This document shows, one piece after another, positions 1 to 5,125 of a stretch of 5,125 bases of DNA (position 1 is its first letter; every line of letters starts with the position of its first letter). Under the pieces are notes generated by a model, which did no database searches, was not told where the DNA came from, and saw nothing but the letters and a program-made list of their open reading frames with translations. The DNA lies in contig JALONZ010000216.1 in the NCBI GenBank assembly GCA_025454675.1, positions 1 through 5,125 of the forward strand, in the 5' to 3' direction. The stretch comes from Anaerolineae bacterium (GTDB taxonomy: Bacteria; Chloroflexota; Anaerolineae; Aggregatilineales; Phototrophicaceae). The position numbers were made by a program, and so were the translations under genes.

Positions 1-6
1 CAAAAA

Positions 7-339
7 TTATCTACGCGCAGGTTTCCGCACAAATATCCGCATCAACAGCATACGCAATGTCTTGATGATGAAATTCGGGTCGTCCTCACCACGAATCCAC
101 ACCGTTTTGACCAGCCACGCATCTTTGCCTTCTTCTGGCATGGGTTTGGCGATAACATGTAGTTTGCGTTTTTCGCCTTTGCGGTCTACCTGTTTGATGA
201 ATTGGGTGTCGCCATCATCTTCGATTTGGCGGTCATCTGGTTTGCTAATTGCGCTTTGTACGAGCGATTGGGATATTTTCCGCAAAAACATACGCTCACG
301 GGCGTGGTCAGTCAGGATTATTTTTAGTTTGCTTGACAT
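7..339 (-). CDS. DUF4258-family small protein, putative toxin of a TA-like pair
   Basis: A 110-residue soluble basic protein that I recognise as DUF4258-like. The N-terminal signature T10-D-H-A-R-E-R16 is followed by a helix (L26 to I31) and K33-P34-D35, then strands around Q46-FIKQVD, K59-LHVIA and W75-LVKTVWIRGEDDP. This is the usual DUF4258 order: His-Ala-x-x-Arg near the start, and a final strand with the Val-x-Thr-Val-Trp type motif. The last 20 residues are hydrophobic and very basic, ending in KPARR. The biochemical role of the family is not settled. Such genes often sit beside a small acidic or helical partner, and a RelE-like nuclease role is often suspected; that is inference here. 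The start at 339 overlaps the upstream gene by 16 nt with no clear Shine-Dalgarno, so translation is probably coupled to the upstream gene. The stop lies 6 bp from the window edge. Confidence 0.8.
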   Translation of the reverse strand: MSSKLKIILTDHARERMFLRKISQSLVQSAISKPDDRQIEDDGDTQFIKQVDRKGEKRKLHVIAKPMPEEGKDAWLVKTVWIRGEDDPNFIIKTLRMLLMRIFVRKPARR

Positions 340-581
340 TGTAATTTTAGCCTTGCTTTGGCTTTAGCGAGTGACATCACATGCGAAATAACCTGATAGG
401 CTTCCATTTCTTGGCGTTCAGCTAACGAAAGCATCCCTTCACGATTACGTTCTAATAACTCATCTATTCGTTCTTGTTGTGATTGCGAAATGCGATAGAT
501 GATTATCTCCTCTAATGTGGGTTGTGAGGTGATAAAATCAGCCAGTTCTGCAAAAATGGATTGTTGTAAATCAAGTGTCAT
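324..581 (-). CDS. Small helical protein, putative antitoxin partner of the DUF4258 protein
   Basis: An 85-residue, predicted mostly alpha-helical protein. I know similar proteins only as hypotheticals in Chloroflexota, cyanobacteria and Planctomycetes, not as a named family. The N-terminal half (about 6-40) looks like an amphipathic helix pair. Then comes the core L42-L-E-R-N46 with G49 and L51, then E55, Q57-E-M59, and a basic tail M69-S-L with K73-A-K and R77-L-K79. It is the first gene of a leftward two-gene unit and overlaps the DUF4258 gene by 16 nt, which is the upstream-antitoxin order seen in many TA operons. It has no HTH, ribbon-helix-helix, AbrB or Phd/YefM domain that I can recognise. 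The start at 581 is supported by AAAGGA ending 7 nt upstream. It is a paralogue of the gene at 4759-5010, with 33 of 83 residues identical without gaps. The antitoxin role is inference; coding status is well supported. Confidence 0.8.
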   Translation of the reverse strand: MTLDLQQSIFAELADFITSQPTLEEIIIYRISQSQQERIDELLERNREGMLSLAERQEMEAYQVISHVMSLAKAKARLKLQCQAN

Positions 582-597
582 GACAAAATCCTTTGTC
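582..597 (-). promoter_or_regulatory. Hairpin enclosing the ribosome binding site of the 85-aa gene
   Basis: In the minus-strand mRNA the six bases GACAAA pair perfectly with TTTGTC, separated by the four-base loop GGAT. The Shine-Dalgarno AAAGGA lies half in the left arm and half in the loop, and the ATG directly follows the right arm. The structure is seen in the sequence. Its effect on translation, or use as a DNA operator by an autoregulator, is inference. A 6-bp AT-rich stem is weak and could occur by chance. Confidence 0.35.
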
Positions 598-615
598 CTA
601 TAACAGATATGACAG

Positions 616-624
616 ATTGTATCA
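616..624 (-). promoter_or_regulatory. Extended -10 promoter for the leftward two-gene unit
   Basis: On the minus strand the sequence reads TGATACAAT, an extended -10 (TGn followed by TACAAT, one change from consensus). Transcription would start near 609, leaving a leader of about 28 nt before the ATG at 581. I see no good -35 at the usual spacing, which is tolerated for extended -10 promoters of the housekeeping sigma factor. Confidence 0.45.
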
Positions 625-647
625 TGAAAACCGCCCCCCTGTGTGTA

Positions 648-656
648 TGATATAAT
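648..656 (+). promoter_or_regulatory. Consensus extended -10 promoter for the fusion gene
   Basis: TGATATAAT is a perfect extended -10: TG, one base, then TATAAT. Transcription would begin near 663, giving a leader of about 30 nt ahead of the ATG at 693. No convincing -35 lies 16-18 bp upstream, where the sequence is A-rich and then C-rich. Position and match to consensus make this the best promoter candidate in the window. Confidence 0.6.
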
Positions 657-680
657 AACCGCGTTTTTGATTGCTATGCT

Positions 681-685
681 AAGGA
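681..685 (+). promoter_or_regulatory. Shine-Dalgarno fixing the start of the fusion gene
   Basis: AAGGA ends 7 nt before the ATG at 693 and sets that start. The out-of-frame ATG at 676 has no such element upstream. Confidence 0.65.
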
Positions 686-692
686 TTCATCC

Positions 693-3233
693 ATGCGCCG
701 ACTCATCCATCACCTACCCATTATCGCCTTATTCTTCATACTCCCCCTCATTTTATTTTTTCAACAAACCATCGGCGGAAAAACACTCCTCCCCACCGAT
801 AACTTGTATCAATATGAGCCGTATGCCACCTATCGGGATGAATTGGGCGTGCCAGAAATTCCGCATAATGCACTCCTCTCCGACCTTGTACTCCAAAATG
901 TGCATTGGAAAAATTTCATCCGCCAAAGCCTGAATAGTGGCGAAATCCCGTTGTGGAATCCGCATCAACTGTCGGGGGTGCCATTTTTGGCGGCGGGTCA
1001 ACAATCGGCATTTTATCCGTTGGGTGTTTTATATTATGTGTTGCCCCTCGCATCGGCATATGGCTGGTTTATGGTGGTCAATTTGGGATTAGCAGGCGTG
1101 TTGATGTATGGCTACGCGCTGAATGTGGGCATCAATCGGTTGGGTGCAATCGTGGCAGGCATCACCTATCAGCTGTGCGGATTTTTCATCGCCAGCGCGG
1201 TACATCCAATGATAATTGGCGCGGCAGTGTGGTTGCCCCTGATTTTATGGATGGTCGAATGGATTATCAGCAAAAAATTACTGCTGAACAAATCCGCCAG
1301 CGCGTTATATGTGGTGGTTGGCGGGGTGGCGATTGCCTTCAATATCTTCGCGGGGCATATCGAAATGACGCTTTACACCCTGCTCATCGTGGGATATTAC
1401 AGTGCGGGCAGGTTACTCTACGAATGGCTACGTGGAAAACGGCGCGAGGCACTCATCAGCGCGGGCTGGCTGATGGTGATGGCAGGTTTGGGGATTGGCT
1501 TGGGCGCGATTCAACTCATCCCCCTCTACGACTTTGTGCGGACGAATTGGCGGTCTGAAAGAGCGAGTTTGGACACGGTGTTGGGGTATGCACATCCGAT
1601 GCGCGACCTGTTATTATTCCTCATGCCGAATTTTTTTGGCAATCCATCACATCACAGTTATATGGATATTTTCACGGGGCAAACCGTCACCCAATTCACC
1701 AATTTGGCGGGAACGCCCATCACCACGATTGACTGGGGCATCAAAAATTATGTCGAAGGCGCGATGTATATCGGCATCTTTCCCCTGATTTTGGCGGGGA
1801 TTGCCGTATTGGATATGTTCCGCAATCGGCGCAAAGATGCCCCACCGCATCGGCTTATGACGACCATTTTGGCGGGGATTGCGCTCACCTTCATGTTCGG
1901 ATTGCCGACCTACGCCCTAATTTTTGCGCTCCCCGGATTCAATCAACTCAATACGCCGTTTCGATGGGTGTATGCGTTCAGTTTTTGCATCGCGCTACTG
2001 GCAGGTTTCGGCATGATGACTATCAGCCAAGCGACCCATAAGAAAATGTATCGGCGCTTGGGTGGGATATTGCTATTTATCGGAGGATTGGTCATAGCAG
2101 GTGTTGGTGTGGGCAGATTCGCCTTTTCGACGATTGAACCCCTATTAACCCGCCTCATCGCATCACTGGAAAAAGCCGATGGTGCATTCAGTTCTGCGAG
2201 CATGTTTTTTAGCTATCAAGCGCCTAATGTGTTGATATTCGGTGCGATGCTTATCGCATCTGGCGCGATTTTGACCTTCATCCCCAACGAAAAAACACGG
2301 GCGCGGACAGTCTGGGGGGTGATTTCCATCAGCATGATTGCGTTGGATTTGCTCATCGGGTCATGGGGATTTAACCCCTCCAGTGAGCCTGAATGGGGCG
2401 AATTTACCCCGCCATCCGTCCAATTTTTGACCGATAAACAAGCCAACGGAGAGGTTTTCCGTTTCACCACGCTGGAAAATCATGAAGGTCATGCGCCGTT
2501 ATTCCGCGCCAATATCACATGGGGGTATGGGCTGGATGATGTGCGCGGATACGAAAGCATCATCTCATCGCAATATGTCGCCTATATGCGCGATACCAAT
2601 CCGCAATATGAACTCGATTTTAATCGGGTGGCGGGGCTGTATCTGTATCAGCTCAATAACAACGAAATTGATTGGGCGCGGGTGAATTTGCTGAATGTGA
2701 AATACATCATCACCCATGTGGGTTATCCCATACCCGCACAACCTGTAGGGACGACATACATGCCGTCCTTCACCGAAATTTACGCCGATGACGCGGTGCG
2801 AATCTACGACAATCCAGATGCCCTGCCCCGCGCCTTTTTGGTGGATGACACAACTGACTTGCCGACCATCGAAACCGCGCAACCCGCCACCATCACCGCC
2901 GATACGGGACGCGAAAAATTTGTGGATGTGACCATTACCGATGATACATGGCTAATTATCAGCGAAAGCTATGCCGATGGCTGGCGGGCATTCATCCGAC
3001 CACAAGGCGCAGGCGATGACCAAGAACAACCGCTCCCTGTGCAATTGGTGTATGGCAACTTTCAGGGGATACAATTCAATTCTGCCGAAATCCGCGATTT
3101 ATTCCCCGACACAGAAAATTTCACCCTGCGGATTGTGTATAGCCCAACCAGTTTTCAGGTGGGGTTATTTGGCAGTGTGATGAGCGCGGGCATGGTCATG
3201 TTCCTAACAGGTGTGTGGATTTGGGGCGCGATG
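693..3233 (+). other. YfhO (GT-C-like) half of the fusion protein, residues 1-847
   Basis: Helix 1 (about 8-23) leads to an outside loop containing L33-PTDN-LYQYEPY. D36 sits where GT-C enzymes carry the catalytic or metal-binding Asp of the first outer loop. Next come P86-LWNPHQLSGVPFLA, a YfhO hallmark, A220-GHIEMTLY, and the F423-R424 motif before a helix. I count 13-14 hydrophobic segments up to about 558; an odd number is needed to place the soluble domain outside. That domain (about 559-822) holds D615-D-V-R-G-Y-E and E758-SYADGWRAF, the typical YfhO C-terminal motif. A last helix (about 823-846) returns to the cytoplasm. YfhO of Bacillus subtilis is implicated in sugar transfer from undecaprenyl phosphate to lipoteichoic acid; the acceptor here must differ, since Chloroflexota are not known for that polymer. 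Confidence 0.8.
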
Positions 3234-4727
3234 ACGGGCGGTAGCAAAGCGGATGAGGGTAGCACCTTCAACCGTGTGGCACGCAATAGCATCGCGCCGA
3301 TTTTGCTCAATTTATTCAATCGCGGGATAGATTTTGCGTTTGCCTTCGTCATGTTGCGCGTTTTGGGTCCCGAACAGGCGGGTATCTATTCGTATGCGGT
3401 GGTGGTATTCGTCTGGTTTGATATTTTTTCTAATTTTGGGTTGGATTTATTCCTCATCCGCGAGGCATCGCGCCAGCGTGACCGCGCAGGTTATTTATTC
3501 ATCAATACCAGCATGATTCGGGCGATTTTGGTCGTGGCGGGCATCCCACTGCTCATCGGATTTTTGTTCATCCGCCAAGCCACCGTCACACCACAATTGA
3601 ATGCGGATGCGTTATGGGCGATGGGGTTGCTGTATATCGGACTCGCACCTGCCAGCATCAGCAAAGGGTTAACCTCACTTTATTATGCGTTTGAACGGGC
3701 AGAATATCCCGCCGCCGTTGCGACCATCGCCACACTGAATAAAGCGGTGTTTGGGGTGATTGTGTTGTTGTTGGGATATGGCATCATCGGCTTGGCGGGG
3801 GTGAGCATTGGCATCAATATCATCACATTGGGCATTTTATGGCTGGGGAGTCGGCAATTTTTACGCGGTCAGACCCTGCCATCGCGTCCCGATACGAAAC
3901 TGATGGGCGGGATGATGCGCCAAAGCTACCCGTTGATGTTCAATCACCTGCTGGCAACGATATTTTTTCAGATTGATATTATTTTGCTGGAAGCCATAAA
4001 AGGGGCGCGGTTGGTGGGGCAATATAGCGTGGCGTATCGCTGGATGATGGCGCTGAATGTCATCCCCGCGTTTTTCACACAAGCCCTGTTACCGATTATG
4101 TCACGCCAAGCGCAATCGGATAAAGACGCGCTCAAACGCACCTATTCATTAGGGGTTAAATTGTTGGTCATGCTGGCTGTGCCGTTGGCAGTGATATTCA
4201 CCATGCTCGCCGATTCGCTCACCTTGTTGCTCGGTGGCGCGGAATATATGCCTGTTGGGGCAATCACCCTACAAATTATGATATGGAGCATCCCGATTGG
4301 TTGGATAAATAGCCTGACGCAATACGCCCTCATCGCGGTGGATTTGCAAAAACGCATCACAGGCGCGTTTGTCGTGGCGGTGAGTTTTAATATCATCACC
4401 AATTTGATATTCATCCCCCAATATGGTTATCAGGCGGCGGCAGTCACCACCATTTTGAGCGAGGCGGTGTTGCTCGTGCCGTTTGGGTTATTGTTGCAGA
4501 CGGCACTCGGACGGCTGAATTGGGTAGATATGGTGTGGCGGAGTATCGTTATGGGCGCGATGATGCTGGCAGTGATGCTGGGATTATGGGGCATGTCATC
4601 GTTGCTGGCGCTGGTGATGAGCATCGCGGTTTATGCGGGTGGGATAGTGCTGTTGCGCCCATTCAATGCCGATGAACAGCAAATGCTCGCGCCGATAACA
4701 CGGCGTTTCAGTCGTAAATCGGTGTAG
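693..4727 (+). CDS. YfhO-family membrane glycosyltransferase fused to a Wzx-type oligosaccharide flippase
   Basis: A 1344-residue integral membrane protein with two complete family-sized halves in one uninterrupted frame. Residues 1-846 match the YfhO family: a many-helix GT-C-like membrane part, an extracytoplasmic domain (about 559-822) and a closing helix. Residues 857-1344 match 14-helix polysaccharide flippases of the MOP superfamily (RfbX/Wzx type). A short polar linker (T848-GGSKADEGS) joins them. Each half is about the length of a stand-alone member, so this is a true fusion and not a truncated relic. The inferred role is moving an undecaprenyl-linked sugar or glycan across the cytoplasmic membrane and transferring it to an acceptor outside, in surface glycan or glycoconjugate synthesis. 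Substrate and acceptor cannot be read from the sequence. The start is set by AAGGA 7 nt upstream and a perfect extended -10 at 648-656. The next gene follows after 31 bp and may be cotranscribed. Confidence 0.9.
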   Translation: MRRLIHHLPIIALFFILPLILFFQQTIGGKTLLPTDNLYQYEPYATYRDELGVPEIPHNALLSDLVLQNVHWKNFIRQSLNSGEIPLWNPHQLSGVPFLAAGQQSAFYPLGVLYYVLPLASAYGWFMVVNLGLAGVLMYGYALNVGINRLGAIVAGITYQLCGFFIASAVHPMIIGAAVWLPLILWMVEWIISKKLLLNKSASALYVVVGGVAIAFNIFAGHIEMTLYTLLIVGYYSAGRLLYEWLRGKRREALISAGWLMVMAGLGIGLGAIQLIPLYDFVRTNWRSERASLDTVLGYAHPMRDLLLFLMPNFFGNPSHHSYMDIFTGQTVTQFTNLAGTPITTIDWGIKNYVEGAMYIGIFPLILAGIAVLDMFRNRRKDAPPHRLMTTILAGIALTFMFGLPTYALIFALPGFNQLNTPFRWVYAFSFCIALLAGFGMMTISQATHKKMYRRLGGILLFIGGLVIAGVGVGRFAFSTIEPLLTRLIASLEKADGAFSSASMFFSYQAPNVLIFGAMLIASGAILTFIPNEKTRARTVWGVISISMIALDLLIGSWGFNPSSEPEWGEFTPPSVQFLTDKQANGEVFRFTTLENHEGHAPLFRANITWGYGLDDVRGYESIISSQYVAYMRDTNPQYELDFNRVAGLYLYQLNNNEIDWARVNLLNVKYIITHVGYPIPAQPVGTTYMPSFTEIYADDAVRIYDNPDALPRAFLVDDTTDLPTIETAQPATITADTGREKFVDVTITDDTWLIISESYADGWRAFIRPQGAGDDQEQPLPVQLVYGNFQGIQFNSAEIRDLFPDTENFTLRIVYSPTSFQVGLFGSVMSAGMVMFLTGVWIWGAMTGGSKADEGSTFNRVARNSIAPILLNLFNRGIDFAFAFVMLRVLGPEQAGIYSYAVVVFVWFDIFSNFGLDLFLIREASRQRDRAGYLFINTSMIRAILVVAGIPLLIGFLFIRQATVTPQLNADALWAMGLLYIGLAPASISKGLTSLYYAFERAEYPAAVATIATLNKAVFGVIVLLLGYGIIGLAGVSIGINIITLGILWLGSRQFLRGQTLPSRPDTKLMGGMMRQSYPLMFNHLLATIFFQIDIILLEAIKGARLVGQYSVAYRWMMALNVIPAFFTQALLPIMSRQAQSDKDALKRTYSLGVKLLVMLAVPLAVIFTMLADSLTLLLGGAEYMPVGAITLQIMIWSIPIGWINSLTQYALIAVDLQKRITGAFVVAVSFNIITNLIFIPQYGYQAAAVTTILSEAVLLVPFGLLLQTALGRLNWVDMVWRSIVMGAMMLAVMLGLWGMSSLLALVMSIAVYAGGIVLLRPFNADEQQMLAPITRRFSRKSV
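3261..4727 (+). other. Wzx/RfbX-type flippase half of the fusion protein, residues 857-1344
   Basis: This 488-residue part begins like a stand-alone flippase: a polar N-terminus with RVARN, a first helix containing N-R-G-x-D, then L-R-V-L-G-P-E-Q-A-G-I-Y, then F-G-L-D-L-F-L-I-R-E-A-S-R. These are the standard opening motifs of the polysaccharide synthesis/MATE-like family. I count 14 hydrophobic segments in two similar halves, as expected for Wzx-type flippases of the MOP superfamily. Such proteins move undecaprenyl-diphosphate-linked oligosaccharides to the outer membrane face. The YfhO part ends with an out-to-in helix, so the linker is cytoplasmic, which matches the cytoplasmic N-terminus of free flippases. 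M847 (codon at 3231) could be an internal start giving a 498-residue free flippase, but no good Shine-Dalgarno precedes it. Confidence 0.8.
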
Positions 4728-4745
4728 AATAAATATAAGAAGTGA

Positions 4746-4752
4746 GAGAGGT
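4746..4752 (+). promoter_or_regulatory. Shine-Dalgarno of the 83-aa gene
   Basis: GAGAGGT ends 6 nt before the ATG at 4759 and supports that start. The 31-bp gap after the fusion gene shows no terminator hairpin and no convincing promoter, so readthrough from the fusion gene is plausible. Confidence 0.55.
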
Positions 4753-4758
4753 CTAAAA

Positions 4759-5010
4759 ATGATACCCAATCCAGTAAAAACAATTTTTGATGTGATTACC
4801 GACTTTTTAGCGACAAATCCCACGCCAGAAGCCATTTTAGCTTATCGGCTACCTGATAATTTACAACAACGCGCCAGTGATTTACTAGAACGCAACGGGG
4901 ATGGATTACTCACCTATGATGAAGAACAAGAGATGTTCGATTTTGTGCGTGCAGATGAAATGATGTCCCTGCTTAAAGCAAAAACACGCCTTAAAATATC
5001 AGGTAAATAA
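4759..5010 (+). CDS. Small helical protein, orphan paralogue of the putative antitoxin
   Basis: An 83-residue protein aligned end to end, without gaps, with the 85-aa protein at 324-581 (33 of 83 identical by hand count). Shared positions include I9-F10, D15-F16, P21-T22, Y29-R30, L42-LERN-46, G49, L51, E55, Q57-E-M59, M69-S-L71, K73-A-K75 and R77-L-K79. The stretch E44 to E55 reads ERNGDGLLTYDE, which follows the EF-hand loop pattern except for Glu instead of Asp at position 1. No DUF4258 gene follows within the window, unlike the left copy; the sequence after the stop is intergenic repeat. It may be an orphan antitoxin, a regulator, or a helper of the upstream gene. The function is not known to me. 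The real start, Shine-Dalgarno and conservation with its paralogue make it a confident coding gene. Confidence 0.82.
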   Translation: MIPNPVKTIFDVITDFLATNPTPEAILAYRLPDNLQQRASDLLERNGDGLLTYDEEQEMFDFVRADEMMSLLKAKTRLKISGK

Positions 5011-5012
5011 AT

Positions 5013-5043
5013 AACGTCAGTTATGGTTAAGGATGTTGGCGTT
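5013..5043 (+). terminator. Weak hairpin just after the 83-aa gene, possible terminator
   Basis: AACGTCAG (5013-5020) can pair with TTGGCGTT (5036-5043) using two G-U pairs, around a 15-nt loop, starting 3 nt after the stop codon. No T-run follows, so it is not a classical intrinsic terminator. Position is the main support. Confidence 0.25.
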
Positions 5044-5044
5044 C

Positions 5045-5125
5045 AACCCCACCCCCTAGCCCCCTCCCCATTGCATGGAGAGGGGGAACAAAGCCAATTT
5101 TCCCTTACTCCCTTCCCCTACGAAG
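5045..5125. repeat. C-rich palindromic intergenic repeat, cut by the window edge
   Basis: Two related units lie 49 bp apart (starting 5053 and 5102; 13 of 18 bases match), each a C-rich arm meant to fold on a G-rich arm. In unit 1, 5060-5070 pairs with 5076-5086 with one mismatch around the loop TTGCA. In unit 2 only the left arm (5110-5119), the loop ACGA and the first two bases of the right arm are inside the window. Repeats of this look are, as I recall, dispersed in many copies in intergenic DNA of Chloroflexota and cyanobacteria. Unit 1 could also form a strong RNA hairpin at the end of the upstream transcript, but no T-tract follows. Confidence 0.6.

Larger units (their letters stand above)
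616..656. repeat. Imperfect 10-bp inverted repeat between the divergent promoters
   Basis: The arms are ATTGTATCAT at 616-625 and ATGATATAAT at 647-656. They are inverted copies with one mismatch, separated by 21 bp that include a C-rich run (631-639). The arms coincide with the two extended -10 elements, so the symmetry may simply reflect two facing promoters. The alternative is a two-fold operator for a shared regulator. Confidence 0.4.

Noticed and set aside
62..367. Plus-strand open frame opposite the DUF4258 gene
   Set aside because: It is antisense to a gene with recognisable family motifs, has no Shine-Dalgarno and gives an unfamiliar Ser/Leu-rich translation.
643..933. Plus-strand frame overlapping the start of the fusion gene
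   Set aside because: Its start overlaps the -10 element, and its translation is a frameshifted shadow of the YfhO N-terminus with no family resemblance.
953..1558. 201-codon plus-strand frame inside the fusion gene
   Set aside because: Long but Gly/Arg/His/Cys-rich and without domains; it is the +2 shadow of the GC-rich membrane coding sequence.
2565..2882. Minus-strand frame opposite the YfhO soluble domain
   Set aside because: The opposite strand encodes clear YfhO motifs, and this translation shows no recognisable family or ribosome binding site.
324..5010. Composite mobile element bounded by the two small paralogues
   Set aside because: The copies are strongly diverged, no transposase or target duplication is seen, and the large gene has its own promoter and normal composition.
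5060..5086. Intrinsic terminator at the strong C/G hairpin
   Set aside because: The stem is strong but is followed by AACAAAGCC, not a T-run, and the same pattern recurs 49 bp later, so a dispersed repeat explains it better.
5045..5125. CRISPR-like repeat
   Set aside because: Only two imperfect units (13 of 18 bases matching), C-rich and palindromic, with no spacer-repeat alternation and no cas gene in view.

Overview
The window looks like a chromosomal segment from a Chloroflexota bacterium, probably Anaerolineae-like. This is an inference from three things: a large YfhO-type membrane protein, small proteins of the LLxRNxxGxL type beside a DUF4258 protein, and a C-rich/G-rich palindromic intergenic repeat. 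I recall all three as common in Chloroflexota and cyanobacteria. No rRNA or marker gene confirms the taxon.

Layout. On the left, on the minus strand, a two-gene unit reads leftwards: an 85-aa helical protein (581 to 324) and then a 110-aa DUF4258 protein (339 to 7), overlapping by 16 nt. The arrangement resembles a toxin-antitoxin pair. A 111-bp divergent intergenic region (582-692) holds two facing extended -10 promoters, one for each side, which form an imperfect inverted repeat. The minus-strand leader also has a small hairpin over its ribosome binding site. To the right, one 1344-codon gene (693-4727) fills most of the window. It encodes a YfhO-family GT-C-like membrane glycosyltransferase (about residues 1-846) joined in frame to a complete 14-helix Wzx/MATE-type lipid-linked oligosaccharide flippase (about 857-1344). 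After 31 bp comes an 83-aa gene (4759-5010), which is a diverged paralogue of the 85-aa protein on the left (33 of 83 positions identical, ungapped) but has no partner visible in the window. The last 80 bp are an intergenic C-rich palindromic repeat cut by the window edge.

How it may work together. The fused protein would combine membrane translocation of a lipid-linked glycan with an extracytoplasmic transfer step, in cell-surface polysaccharide or glycoconjugate synthesis. The small genes look like an accessory, probably regulatory or toxin-antitoxin-like layer. The most unusual items are the transferase-flippase fusion and the small paralogous family flanking it, which carries a conserved EF-hand-like 12-residue loop. 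No tRNA, rRNA, CRISPR array, transposase or stretch over 300 bp without a gene is visible.
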